Below, in pieces: positions 32,604-40,506 of a DNA stretch of 64,000 nucleotides. Origin of the DNA: Treponema sp. UBA4692 (lineage in GTDB: Bacteria > Spirochaetota > Spirochaetia > Treponematales > Treponemataceae); the NCBI GenBank assembly GCA_002404895.1, contig DHKO01000015.1, positions 1 to 64,000 on the forward strand, written 5' to 3'. Positions within the stretch are counted from its first letter, which is position 1. Every line of letters starts with the position of its first letter. The position numbers were made by a program, and so were the translations under genes. The notes below the pieces were generated by a model that searched no databases, had not been told where the DNA came from, and was given only the letters and a program-made list of their open reading frames with translations.

Positions 32604-32649
32604 AAAAAAGCCGGTTTTCGATTCTGTTTAGACAAAAGCAAAAACCGGC
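32604..32649 (-). terminator. Terminator of the TRL-like lipoprotein gene
   Basis: On the minus strand GCCGGTTTT pairs with AAAACCGGC, followed by TTTTTTATT. Confidence 0.85.
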
Positions 32650-32671
32650 ATGATAATTTAACACCAAGAAA

Positions 32672-32950
32672 TTAGTCGCCTGTTACAATTGTGGTCTTTG
32701 AGTTGTAAAGCCCGAGAAAAGAGAAATGCTTTATATCAACTGTTGCAATGTGCTTGATTCCTCCGTTCTGGGCTGCTTTTAGAATTGTGCAGTTTGTTGA
32801 AAGCGGAATGAATCCAAAAAGTGTTGCCTGTGAGGCTTCGCCGTGTTTTACTGCGACTTCTCCAGAGCCGGCCGCAAGCGGTGTGAATGATGTGCAAGCA
32901 GTCAAAGAAAGAGCCAAAGCAAGTGAGGCTGCCGCCAAAAGTTTTTTCAT
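32672..32950 (-). CDS. TRL-like family lipoprotein
   Basis: 92 residues with a lipoprotein signal (MKKLLAAASLALALSLTAC, lipobox LTAC). The mature part GSGEVAVKHGEASQATLFGFIPLSTNCTILKAAQNGGIKHIATVDIKHFSFLGLYNSKTTIVTGD fits the TRL-like family (GEASA.. then IKKIATVD..). The role of this family is unknown. ATG at 32950 has AAGGAGA 6 nt upstream. A strong promoter with an operator-like palindrome lies just upstream (32961-33013). Confidence 0.8.
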   Translation of the reverse strand: MKKLLAAASLALALSLTACTSFTPLAAGSGEVAVKHGEASQATLFGFIPLSTNCTILKAAQNGGIKHIATVDIKHFSFLGLYNSKTTIVTGD

Positions 32951-32960
32951 AAAAATCTCC

Positions 32961-33013
32961 TTATCTAACAATAATTAGATAATTTACTATACAAAAAAAA
33001 AGCACAATGTCAA
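32961..33013 (-). promoter_or_regulatory. Promoter and palindromic operator of the TRL-like gene
   Basis: TTGACA (33008-33013), 16 bp, TATAGT (32986-32991). At the start site sits the inverted repeat TTATCTAA-CAATAA-TTAGATAA (32961-32982). The half-site TTAGATAA also occurs in the palindrome of the lipoprotein promoter at 1190-1207. Confidence 0.65.
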
Positions 33014-33124
33014 TGTTTTTTAATTTTTGCTTATTTTTTTATGCGTTAATTTTGGGGAAACTGACAGGAGGGATTTTTTATTGATATTGAAAATATAGAT
33101 TGTGTTTAGTGTATAGATTTCAAC

Positions 33125-33155
33125 TGTATACAATATAAATGAAATGTGGTAAAAT
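33125..33155 (+). promoter_or_regulatory. Sense promoter of type I TA-like locus, copy B
   Basis: -10 box TAAAAT (33150-33155) with a weak TATACA (33127-33132) 17 bp upstream. The region aligns with the copy A promoter. Start is expected near GG 33164. Confidence 0.5.
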
Positions 33156-33240
33156 TACTTATTGGAAGTGCCTGATTCGAAAAGGCGGCATCTCCCGAAC
33201 TCAACCAGTTTTTCTGGAAATTGAAATGGGAGGCTTGCGT

Positions 33241-33339
33241 ATGACTTGTGAATGTGTTGTTTCGCTGGTAACTTGTGTCGCCACGATAATCACTACAGTT
33301 ATAGCAGTGCTCACGTATCTAAAAGATAAAGATGAGTAA
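33241..33339 (+). CDS. Small hydrophobic toxin-like peptide, copy B
   Basis: A 32-codon frame (MTCECVVSLVTCVATIITTV, then IAVLTYLKDKDE) with GGGAGG 7 nt before the ATG. One membrane helix spans about residues 6-25; the tail is charged. It has three Cys, unlike copy A. The leader matches copy A: GGAAGTGCCTGATT, GGCGGCATCTCCCGAACTCAACC, hairpin CCAG-TTTTT-CTGG (replacing CCGGC/GCCGG of copy A) and GGGAGGCTTGCG. The frame is open upstream to 33139, but conserved leader features and the ribosome site place the start at 33241. Toxicity is inferred from the architecture only. Confidence 0.75.
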   Translation: MTCECVVSLVTCVATIITTVIAVLTYLKDKDE

Positions 33340-33425
33340 AAAGTAAAGCCGCCTAGTCTTAACCCACTTTGGCGGCTTTATAGCAAATATTGTGGAGACG
33401 ACCGACTGAATCAGGCATTTCCTTC
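33336..33425 (-). ncRNA. Antisense RNA (antitoxin candidate), copy B
   Basis: Promoter on the minus strand: TTGACC (33455-33460), exactly 17 bp, TATATT (33432-33437), with GTGG just before the -10 as in copy A. The RNA begins near GAAGGAAATGCCTGATTC and runs about 90 nt through GTCGGTCGTCTCCAC to the hairpin TAAAGCCGCC/GGCGGCTTTA followed by CTTTTT. Confidence 0.7.
33344..33380. terminator. Bidirectional terminator, copy B
   Basis: TAAAGCCGCC (33344-33353) pairs perfectly with GGCGGCTTTA (33371-33380); on the minus strand it is followed by CTTTTT. Confidence 0.7.
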
Positions 33426-33497
33426 TTCTTCAATATACCACATTGTTTTTTATCGGTCAATTTCGGGCTAAAAGTTCTATCGTGTTTCGATTTTCTT

Positions 33498-33526
33498 TTG
33501 ACAATCATCATTTTAAATATTATTAT
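33498..33526 (+). promoter_or_regulatory. rny promoter
   Basis: TTGACA (33498-33503), exactly 17 bp, TATTAT (33521-33526). A near-consensus housekeeping promoter 39 nt before the start codon. Confidence 0.8.
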
Positions 33527-33564
33527 TGTAGTAATTGATTTCATAGACTAGGAGAAAAGTGAAA

Positions 33565-35097
33565 ATGGGCAATGTGATTTTGTTCATAGGTCTCCCGGTT
33601 GCAGGAATCGTTCTTGGATGGATTATTCGATGGTGTTATGCCAGATTTCAACTATCTGCGTCAGAGCAAAAAGCTGAACGTGTAAAACAGGATGCAATAA
33701 AGGAAGCCGAAGCACAGAAAAAAGAAATTTTGCTAGAAGCAAAAGACCAAATCATTCGTGAACGAAAACAGCAGGAACGGGAAGATCGTGACAGACGTGC
33801 TGAAGTTCAGAAATACGAAGCGCGTGTAAACAAGAAAGAAGAGCTGATTGACAAGCGGGCGGACGAATTCGACAAAAAAGAAGCCGATTTCCAGAACCGA
33901 GTCAACGCGATGAAACGGCGTGAAGAGCAGATGCAGGCTCAGGAAGACAAGTACCGTCAGGAACTTGAGAGAATTTCCGGAATCACTGCAAAAGAGGCTA
34001 AGGATTTAATCATCAAGGACCTCGAAAACGATGCCCGGCACGATGCGCAGGCTTTGCTTAACAAGATTGAGCAGGAATCGCAGCTTACTGCTGAGAAAAA
34101 GGCTCTTGAAATTCTTGTTTCAGCAATGCAGCGGGTTGCCACGGAGACAACAGGCGACATAACTGTTGCCACTGTTTCGCTTCCGGGCGACGAGATGAAA
34201 GGACGAATTATCGGCCGTGAGGGACGGAATATCCGCGCTCTTGAAACTTTGACGGGCGTTGACATCATAATTGATGACACTCCTGAAGCTGTTGTGATTA
34301 GCTGCTTCGATCCTGTCAGAAAAGAGATTGCGAAACAGTCGCTTGAGCGGCTTGTTACAGATGGAAGAATTCATCCTGCGAGAATCGAGGAGATTGTCCA
34401 GAAAGTAACGCGTGAGATTCAGCAGAAGATTTACGAAGAGGGCGAGAAAGTCCTTTTCGACTTGGGAATCCACAATATGAGCCAGGACGGAGTCCGTGCT
34501 TTGGGAAGACTTTATTTCCGCACAAGCTATGGACAGAATGTCCTTGTCCATTCGCGTGAGGTTGCGGAGCTTGCAAGCTTGATTGCCGCTGAGGTTGGCG
34601 CGAACAGAGATCTTGCGAAGAGGGCTGCTTTGCTTCACGACATCGGAAAAGGCGCGGAAAACGACAGCGACCAGAACCATGCGGAAGTCGGCGCTGAAAT
34701 GGCTAGAAAAATGGGCGAAGACCCGAAAATCGTCAATGCCATTGCCGCGCATCATAACGACTGCGAGCCTGAGACTGTTGAGGCTGTAATCGTTCAGGTT
34801 GCGGATGCAATCAGCGCCGCTAGACCGGGTGCGCGCCGTGAGACTGTTGACAACTATGTTAAGCGTCTTGAGAATTTGGAAGAGATTGCTGAGAAATTCC
34901 CTGGTGTTGAAAAAGCGTACGCGATTCAGGCTGGCCGTGAGCTGAGAATTCTTGTGAACAACGAGAAGATTCCAGACGGCGAGGTGAAAGAGCTTGCGCA
35001 GAAAATTGCAAAGCAGATTGAAACTGACTTGCGTTATCCTGGAAGAATTAAGCTGACAATGATTCGCGAGACAAGAATCGTTGAATATGCACGCTAA
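33565..35097 (+). CDS. rny: Ribonuclease Y
   Basis: Membrane-bound endoribonuclease that starts mRNA decay. 510 residues: an N-terminal membrane anchor (about 3-22), a long charged coiled coil (about 28-190), a KH domain with GRIIGREGRNIRALE (about 213-227) and an HD domain with the LLHDIGKG motif (about 358) and later AHHND. All catalytic parts are intact. ATG at 33565 has AGGAG 10 nt upstream; a GTG two codons earlier is too close to it. Strong promoter upstream, terminator at 35119. Confidence 0.95.
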   Translation: MGNVILFIGLPVAGIVLGWIIRWCYARFQLSASEQKAERVKQDAIKEAEAQKKEILLEAKDQIIRERKQQEREDRDRRAEVQKYEARVNKKEELIDKRADEFDKKEADFQNRVNAMKRREEQMQAQEDKYRQELERISGITAKEAKDLIIKDLENDARHDAQALLNKIEQESQLTAEKKALEILVSAMQRVATETTGDITVATVSLPGDEMKGRIIGREGRNIRALETLTGVDIIIDDTPEAVVISCFDPVRKEIAKQSLERLVTDGRIHPARIEEIVQKVTREIQQKIYEEGEKVLFDLGIHNMSQDGVRALGRLYFRTSYGQNVLVHSREVAELASLIAAEVGANRDLAKRAALLHDIGKGAENDSDQNHAEVGAEMARKMGEDPKIVNAIAAHHNDCEPETVEAVIVQVADAISAARPGARRETVDNYVKRLENLEEIAEKFPGVEKAYAIQAGRELRILVNNEKIPDGEVKELAQKIAKQIETDLRYPGRIKLTMIRETRIVEYAR

Positions 35098-35116
35098 CGT
35101 ATAAACTGAAAAATTG

Positions 35117-35149
35117 AAAAGCACTTTGGTTTTCCAAAGTGCTTTTTTT
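35117..35149 (+). terminator. Terminator of rny
   Basis: AAAAGCACTTTGG-TTTT-CCAAAGTGCTTTTTTT, a perfect 13-bp stem with a U tract. Confidence 0.9.
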
Positions 35150-35180
35150 GCTCTTGCTGAAACTAAAAATATTCGCGGTT

Positions 35181-35410
35181 ATTTAAGTTGCCGCACGGAT
35201 GCGGCGATAAAGCAGAGGAAGAATTTTTTAAGAAAAATCTCGTTGAAAGCAAAGATACAGAATGTATTTTTTTATTCTTCACGCCATCGCAGATTCGCTA
35301 AAATCAGTACATTTGCTTTTTTAATCAGCCGCACGGATGCGGCAACAAGGCAAAGAGAGAATTTTTGAAAAAAAATCTCATTGGAATCAAAAATACAGGA
35401 TGTATTTTTA
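35181..35410 (+). repeat. Two tandem composite hairpin repeats
   Basis: Two units of about 95 nt at 138-nt spacing (35181-35275 and 35319-35410), roughly 75-80 percent alike by eye. Each has GCCGCACGGATGCGGC (35190, 35328), an imperfect A/T hairpin, and ATACAGAATGTAT or AATACA-GGA-TGTATT at its end. It fills most of the gene-free region 35098-35415 between rny and lptB; no gene is seen there. Confidence 0.75.
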
Positions 35411-35415
35411 GCTCT

Positions 35416-36309
35416 TTACATATGAAAATTTTCACCAAGGTAGATTTCGCGGGCTTGTTCATTCTGAATAATCGCTTCTTTGTCGCCTTCGACTAGAATC
35501 TGTCCTGTGCTTACGATATATGCGCGCGAAGTGATTTCGAGAGTGTCGCGGACGTTGTGGTCTGTAATCAGAACGCCGATGTTTTTTTTCGCGAGAATTT
35601 TTATGATTCCTTTGATGTCGGCTACTGCAATCGGGTCGATTCCTGCAAAAGGCTCGTCCAAAAGAAGAAATTTTGGCTCGATTGCAAGCGAGCGTGCGAT
35701 TTCAGTTCTTCGCCGTTCTCCGCCGCTTAGTGTGTAGGCAAACTGCTTTCTGATATGCCCGATTCCGAATTCTTCAATGAGTTCTTCAAGCCGTTTCCTC
35801 TTTTCTTTTCGGTCAATGTCTTTTCGCGTTTCTAGAATCGACCAGATATTTTCTTCAACTGTCAATTTCTTGAAAACGCTCGGCTCCTGCGGAAGATACG
35901 AGATTCCGGCTTTTGCGCGCTTGTACATCGGAAGCGAAGTTACATTTTTGCCGTCGAGAAGAATCTGGCCTGAAGTCGGCTTGTGAAATCCCACGACCAT
36001 ATAAAAGCTTGTCGTTTTTCCAGCTCCGTTCGGACCTAAAAGCCCGACAACTTCGCCTGAATGAATTTTGAAATTTACGCCCTGAACAGCTTTTTTTCTG
36101 CCGAAATACTTGTGCAAGTCCCGGGCTTCAAGCGTGTGAATCTGATTTTTATTTTCTGATTGCGCGGACTCTTCTTCGTTTTCGGCGTTTTCAATCTTGT
36201 TGATTGTGTCCTCGGAGTCGGTTTGCTCTGTTTTAATTTGTTCCGGCTTGTCCGATTCTTTTGGATTTATTTCATCTTTGATTGTTTCATCAGAAAAATC
36301 GTTATTCAT
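35416..36309 (-). CDS. lptB: LPS/lipid export ABC ATPase LptB with acidic N-terminal extension
   Basis: Cytosolic ATPase that powers transport of an outer-membrane lipid/glycolipid through the Lpt bridge. 297 residues: an extra Asp/Glu/Ser-rich tail of about 58 residues, then Walker A GLLGPNGAGKTT (about 89-100), signature LSGGERRRTEIARS (about 194) and Walker B FLLLDEPFAGIDPIAV (about 213). The DEPFAGIDP and AYIVSTGQILVEG forms are typical of LptB. It starts 8 nt inside lptA, completing lptC-lptA-lptB. The acidic extension is not usual for LptB. Confidence 0.92.
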   Translation of the reverse strand: MNNDFSDETIKDEINPKESDKPEQIKTEQTDSEDTINKIENAENEEESAQSENKNQIHTLEARDLHKYFGRKKAVQGVNFKIHSGEVVGLLGPNGAGKTTSFYMVVGFHKPTSGQILLDGKNVTSLPMYKRAKAGISYLPQEPSVFKKLTVEENIWSILETRKDIDRKEKRKRLEELIEEFGIGHIRKQFAYTLSGGERRRTEIARSLAIEPKFLLLDEPFAGIDPIAVADIKGIIKILAKKNIGVLITDHNVRDTLEITSRAYIVSTGQILVEGDKEAIIQNEQAREIYLGENFHM

Positions 36310-37165
36310 TTTTGTCCTCGCTTGCAGATTTTGAATCTTTCTTCACGCCGTTTTCATTTTCAGAAATTCCAGAGTCTTTTTGCGTCTGTTGGCTTTCTCC
36401 GTTTTCTGATTTTGTGTCTTGTGCCTTTTCAGTTTCGGCCAGAGAGTTTCCTTTTTGATTTTCTGCTTTTTTTGTGTCTGAAACTTTTCCGCTCACTCTT
36501 CCGTCAAGTCTGATTTCCTGCGTTTCAAGATTCAAGGTGATTTCCTGCGCCCTGAAAGAATCCTCGCCCTGCACGATTTTCGGGTTTCCAGTCATTTCGA
36601 GCATTTGCTTTCCTTTTCGGTAAATTGCGAATGCCGCGGTGCAAGTGTTGTCTTTTTGCTTGATTGAAACGTTAATCTGCATTGTCGCAATTTCGGTGTT
36701 TTGGTCATATTCGATGATTTGCGCGTCCGCTTTCACGTCGTTTGCTGTGTCCGTCATGCTTACTGCGTCTTCAAGCCGCGCGATTTTCGTTGTCCTGTCA
36801 TATTTCATATTTCCGCAGGTGAAATCCAGACCGCTTTCCGTGTTTTTGCCATCGACCGTGCCGCTTGCTGTTATGTATCTGAAATTTTCTCCCGACAAAG
36901 TGATTGAGTCCGCCTTGATTTCCATCGTCTCTGTTTTTACGTAAGCGTTTCCAAAAAGTGTTGTCGCCTCGTTTTTGCTTCCTGTTTTTCCGTTCATTGC
37001 GTCCGCATGAAAAACGATTTTCTCGCAGTAGACTGGATTTTTGCTGAAAAAAAGGACGGAAAACACGAGAAAAAACGTTTTTGCGAGATTTTTAAAAGCG
37101 ATTTTTTTTGAAAAGCAAGTTTTTTTAGGAGAGTTAAAAAAATGCGCGCGAAATTTTCTCATCAT
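36302..37165 (-). CDS. lptA: LptA/OstA-like periplasmic bridge protein
   Basis: 287 residues with a membrane/signal segment (about 27-46), then an OstA-like beta-jellyroll domain: IVFHADAMNGKTGSKNEATTLFGNAYVKTETMEIKADSITL (about 50-90) and DVKADAQIIEYDQNTEIATMQ. The C-terminal 70 residues are a charged, Lys/Glu-rich tail without structure. It would carry the lipid across the periplasm between LptC and LptD. ATGA-type overlaps link it with lptC (4 nt) and lptB (8 nt). Confidence 0.85.
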   Translation of the reverse strand: MMRKFRAHFFNSPKKTCFSKKIAFKNLAKTFFLVFSVLFFSKNPVYCEKIVFHADAMNGKTGSKNEATTLFGNAYVKTETMEIKADSITLSGENFRYITASGTVDGKNTESGLDFTCGNMKYDRTTKIARLEDAVSMTDTANDVKADAQIIEYDQNTEIATMQINVSIKQKDNTCTAAFAIYRKGKQMLEMTGNPKIVQGEDSFRAQEITLNLETQEIRLDGRVSGKVSDTKKAENQKGNSLAETEKAQDTKSENGESQQTQKDSGISENENGVKKDSKSASEDKNE

Positions 37166-37896
37166 TTTGCTTCCTTGCCCGCATTTTGATTTTTTTGAGA
37201 CGACTTCTCTAAAGTTTTTTGAGAATTCTCTTCAAATGATTTTTCGTCATTTTCGCTTTCTTTATTATTTTTGGCGGTCGCGTTTGCAGTTTCATTTGAA
37301 GCTCCGTTTTCAGGCTCTTCCGTCTCGATTGTTCCTGCGACTCCGTATTCAAAAGCGAATGCCTTGCTCACGCCGCTTCCGCTGAATCCTGTTCCTGAAA
37401 CTTCCATGCCTTCTTTTTTTAGCGTAACTTCCGAATCATAGTCGCTTGTTATTTGCTCGGATTTTTTGTTGAAAGCAAGGCTTTGCGCGTTTATCTCCAT
37501 TTTCTGAGAAATCATATTCAGATAAATGTCGTTGAAAAGCTTGTAGTTCTCTGTGTTTGTCTTTGCTTCAAGAAGACCGCAGCTGCCGCTTGTTTCAAGT
37601 TTTCCGTCGCTGTCATAAGAATCGAATTCCGCGTTTTTCGCGTAAGTTGAGCTGTCGGATTTGTACTGCTCGATTTTTTCTGCCTGAAGCTTGATTTTCG
37701 ATTTTCCTGCCTCGTAGCGTGAAAAACTTGCGTCGTTGAAAATAAATTCCGGGATTGTCTCTTCCGAATTTTGCGGCTTGTAATATTCGAGCGAGCAGGA
37801 CAAGAAAATTGATGGAAAGACCGCTGTTCCGAGAATCAGTTTTGAGATTTTTTTGAAAACAAACTCAATTTTCGGCAGATTTTTTTTTAAATTCAT
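37162..37896 (-). CDS. lptC: LptC-like periplasmic/membrane protein
   Basis: 244 residues: an N-terminal membrane anchor (about 20-38, FLSCSLEYY resembles a lipobox), followed by an LptC-type domain (PEFIFNDASFSRYEAGKSKIKLQAEKIEQYKSDSSTYAKN..FDSYDSDG) and an Asn/Glu/Lys-rich tail. It anchors LptA to the inner-membrane complex. The start is set at ATG 37896 because TAAAAT (37904-37909) with TTGATT 17 bp upstream ends 7 nt before it; the frame also extends 12 codons further up, but that would lie upstream of the promoter. It is the first gene of the lptCAB operon. Confidence 0.8.
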   Translation of the reverse strand: MNLKKNLPKIEFVFKKISKLILGTAVFPSIFLSCSLEYYKPQNSEETIPEFIFNDASFSRYEAGKSKIKLQAEKIEQYKSDSSTYAKNAEFDSYDSDGKLETSGSCGLLEAKTNTENYKLFNDIYLNMISQKMEINAQSLAFNKKSEQITSDYDSEVTLKKEGMEVSGTGFSGSGVSKAFAFEYGVAGTIETEEPENGASNETANATAKNNKESENDEKSFEENSQKTLEKSSQKNQNAGKEAK

Positions 37897-37903
37897 TTTG
37901 AAG

Positions 37904-37932
37904 ATTTTATCATAAAAACGTTCGTGAATCAA
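37904..37932 (-). promoter_or_regulatory. Promoter of lptCAB
   Basis: TTGATT (37927-37932), 17 bp, TAAAAT (37904-37909), 7 nt before the lptC ATG: leaderless arrangement. Confidence 0.65.
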
Positions 37933-37996
37933 AAATCACGTTTTTTTAATCAGGCTTCTTTGTAAAAATATGGAGACTTTGGAGATAAAATCTTAA

Positions 37997-38025
37997 TTTA
38001 CAATAAAAAGTTCACGGTGTATAAT
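37997..38025 (+). promoter_or_regulatory. Promoter of cheR
   Basis: TTTACA (37997-38002), 17 bp, TATAAT (38020-38025), 7 nt before the ATG of cheR: leaderless arrangement. Confidence 0.75.
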
Positions 38026-38032
38026 CTCTTAT

Positions 38033-38848
38033 ATGGCAGATTTATTAACTGATGCAGAATTTGATATGTTCCGCAAGGTGATTTATGATGAAAGCGGAAT
38101 TACATTCTCAGCAACAAATCGTTCGATTCTTGACAGCCGCTTAAAGGAAAAGCTTCGTGAAAAGCAGCTTGATTCAGTAGAAGAATATTATCGTCTTATC
38201 CGTTCCAACAAGGAAGAAATGAAGACGATGCTCGATTCTGTAACGACCAATTTGACTAGGTTTTTTAGAAATCAGCCTCATTTTGATGCTTTGGTCAATT
38301 ATGTTATTCCGCATATTCTTGAATTTAAGAAGAAAACTGGAGACACGACTGTAAGAATTTGGAGCGCAGGCTGCTCAACTGGAGAAGAGCCTTACACAAT
38401 TGCGATGATTCTTGCGGATATTTTGCCTCCGCCGTACAAATTCCAAATCACAGCTTCTGATATTTCCTTAAAGTCGCTTATGGTCGGCCAGCAGGGATTT
38501 TATCCTGACGCTAGAGTTGCTGGAATTCCTGAAAAATACCTTCAAAGATTTTTTACAAAAGTTGACAAAGGCTATCAGGTCAAGCGTGAACTGATGAGCA
38601 CAATCAAATTTGACTACCATAACTTGCGCAACGATTCTGGTGCAAGAAATCTTGACGTTGTGTTCTGCCGGAATGTCTTGATTTATTTTGACGAGGCTGC
38701 CCAGAAAGCGACAATTGACCGTTTTTGGGATGCAATGGGGCCTCATTCTTATCTTTTTATCGGTCATTCAGAATCTCTTTTTGGAATGGACACGAAATTT
38801 GAATTCTTGAAGACCCAATGGGCTTGCCTTTATCAAAAACAGCTTTAG
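38033..38848 (+). CDS. cheR: Chemotaxis protein methyltransferase CheR
   Basis: Methylates glutamates of chemoreceptors using SAM. 271 residues: an N-terminal helical domain (about 1-75), then the Rossmann domain with RIWSAGCSTGEEPYTIAMIL (about 110-129), ITASDISLKSL (about 142), and VVFCRNVLIYFDE (about 209-221). Length and motifs are normal. It is followed after 14 nt by cheB, together setting receptor adaptation. Confidence 0.95.
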   Translation: MADLLTDAEFDMFRKVIYDESGITFSATNRSILDSRLKEKLREKQLDSVEEYYRLIRSNKEEMKTMLDSVTTNLTRFFRNQPHFDALVNYVIPHILEFKKKTGDTTVRIWSAGCSTGEEPYTIAMILADILPPPYKFQITASDISLKSLMVGQQGFYPDARVAGIPEKYLQRFFTKVDKGYQVKRELMSTIKFDYHNLRNDSGARNLDVVFCRNVLIYFDEAAQKATIDRFWDAMGPHSYLFIGHSESLFGMDTKFEFLKTQWACLYQKQL

Positions 38849-38862
38849 GATTATACAGATTT

Positions 38863-40095
38863 ATGGATGATATTGAAGTTTTAATTTGTGATGACTCTGC
38901 GCTTATGCGCAATCTTATTTCCCGCGTGATTGACGGAACTGAGGGAATGAAAGTTATTGGAAAGGCGATGAACGGCCAGTTTCTTATCGAGAAACTTTCT
39001 TTGCTGAAACCTGACGTGATTGTGCTTGATATTGAGATGCCTGTTATGAACGGCGTTGAATTCTTGAAATGGCGGAAAGAGCATCATGTTGACATTCCTG
39101 TGATAATTTTGTCGAGCATTGCTGAGCGCGGCGCGGCTGTGACAATGCAGTGTCTCGAGCTTGGCGCGGCTGACTTTATCACAAAGCCGAACGGCTCGAT
39201 TTCAGCTGATATAAGTTCTGTCGCAGACCGTCTGACGGAAATGATTTCTTCTTACGGCGGAGCTTACGCTAGAAGAAAAGGCAAGCGTGTCTTAAACGAT
39301 GAGTTTTATGTTCATCTGCAGGAAGAGCGCGCTGTCGAGCGGAAACTCACTTCTGCGATGGGCGAGCAAAAGGCGAAGGAATTTCTTTCGTCTGAAGCTG
39401 CGGTAAAAGAGGCAAGAAAGGCTCGTGAGGAAATCAAGAACAGCATTTTCAACGCTCTTCCGAGGAAAAAAGAGCCTGCTGTGATAACTCCGCTCCGTGA
39501 AGGCGGAAGAATCGAGATTATTGCGATTGGAATTTCAACAGGCGGTCCTAATGCTTTGCGAGATGTGTTCAAGATGATTGACCCGCATTTGAAACAGCCG
39601 ATTCTCGTTGTTCAGCATATGCCTGCCGGATTTACAAGGGAATTTGCGAACAGCCTGAATAAGATTTGCGCTTTAGAAGTAAAAGAGGCGGAAGACAACG
39701 ACCCGATTGAAAGCGGACACGTCTATATTGCTCCGGGAGATTATCATATCGTTGTGGAGTCTGGCGCGCTCGGGAAAAAAGTCATCAGGCTGTCTCACGA
39801 GCCTCAAAGAAACGGTCACAGACCTTCTGCCGATGTTCTTTTTGAATCTGTCGCTAAAATTTATCAGAACCGCGCTCTTGGCGTTATTATGACTGGAATG
39901 GGAAAAGATGGAGCTGTCGAGCTTGCTGAAATGCGAAAGCAAGGGGCTTGGACTCTTGGTCAGGACGAAAAGTCTGCGATTGTCTATGGAATGCCGAAAG
40001 TCGCATATGAGCTTGGCGCAGTGCAAAAGCAAGTTTCGCTTGAAAATATGGCGGATGAGATTTCAAAGCTTGCCCGCGAGCATTTGAACGCCTAG
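38863..40095 (+). CDS. cheB: Chemotaxis response regulator methylesterase CheB
   Basis: Phosphorylation-activated demethylase/deamidase of chemoreceptors. 410 residues: receiver domain with acidic D10/D11 and phosphorylated D56 (VIVLDIEMP), a long linker (about 130-215) with an Arg/Glu-rich helix, and the CheB esterase with catalytic Ser in IGISTGGP (about 226), His in VQHMPAGFT and Asp in MTGMGKDGA. The linker is longer than in E. coli CheB. Start at MDDIEV (38863). Its TAG stop shares a CTAG with the stop of the convergent rseC. Confidence 0.95.
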   Translation: MDDIEVLICDDSALMRNLISRVIDGTEGMKVIGKAMNGQFLIEKLSLLKPDVIVLDIEMPVMNGVEFLKWRKEHHVDIPVIILSSIAERGAAVTMQCLELGAADFITKPNGSISADISSVADRLTEMISSYGGAYARRKGKRVLNDEFYVHLQEERAVERKLTSAMGEQKAKEFLSSEAAVKEARKAREEIKNSIFNALPRKKEPAVITPLREGGRIEIIAIGISTGGPNALRDVFKMIDPHLKQPILVVQHMPAGFTREFANSLNKICALEVKEAEDNDPIESGHVYIAPGDYHIVVESGALGKKVIRLSHEPQRNGHRPSADVLFESVAKIYQNRALGVIMTGMGKDGAVELAEMRKQGAWTLGQDEKSAIVYGMPKVAYELGAVQKQVSLENMADEISKLAREHLNA

Positions 40096-40505
40096 AGAAC
40101 TTGCGTGATTTCAGGAAGCGTTATATGAATGCTGCTTCTTGAAATCACAAAGACAACAATGCACGCCGTCAGAAAAAATGCGAGAACTGTAACCGCCTGA
40201 AATCCTTCTGAAAAGATTATGCCGAGTCTTTGCGAAAGCGCAGGCGCAAAAATGTAGCCGAAAACGGCGCATAAAATCGGAATCAGCAGAGCGGCGATTC
40301 CTTGCAGGCACTGGCTTGCTTTTGAAACTCCAATCTTCACAACGGAATTTTCTTTTATGTCAAAATTCTGCTTGTTTATAACGCTGAAAGTTTTTCCCTG
40401 TTTTTCGCAGTCTGATGAGTTGCAGCTTATGCATGCGTCTGAAATCATCGGAGCAACCTGCACAAGCTGACCTTCAATTTTTTTTACGATAGCAAAGTCT
40501 CGCAT
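40092..40505 (-). CDS. rseC: RseC/MucC-family membrane protein
   Basis: 137 residues: a cytoplasmic N-terminus with a Cys cluster (DACISCNSSDCEKQG, about 24-38), then two membrane segments (about 67-85, 100-122). This is the RseC_MucC layout, linked to redox or sigma-E control and to the Rnf/SoxR-reducing system. An rnf operon is present at 53-56 kb in the same window, which fits. The start lies 1 nt after the TPR gene stop; likely cotranscribed with it and the polyprenyl synthase. Confidence 0.8.
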   Translation of the reverse strand: MRDFAIVKKIEGQLVQVAPMISDACISCNSSDCEKQGKTFSVINKQNFDIKENSVVKIGVSKASQCLQGIAALLIPILCAVFGYIFAPALSQRLGIIFSEGFQAVTVLAFFLTACIVVFVISRSSIHITLPEITQVL

Positions 40506-40506
40506 T

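Noticed and set aside
33139..33240. Upstream extension of the copy B peptide frame
   Set aside because: It would pass through the conserved structured leader and the promoter's transcript start; copy A has no such extension.
35181..35410. CRISPR array
   Set aside because: Only two diverged units of about 95 nt with no regular short repeats and no cas genes.
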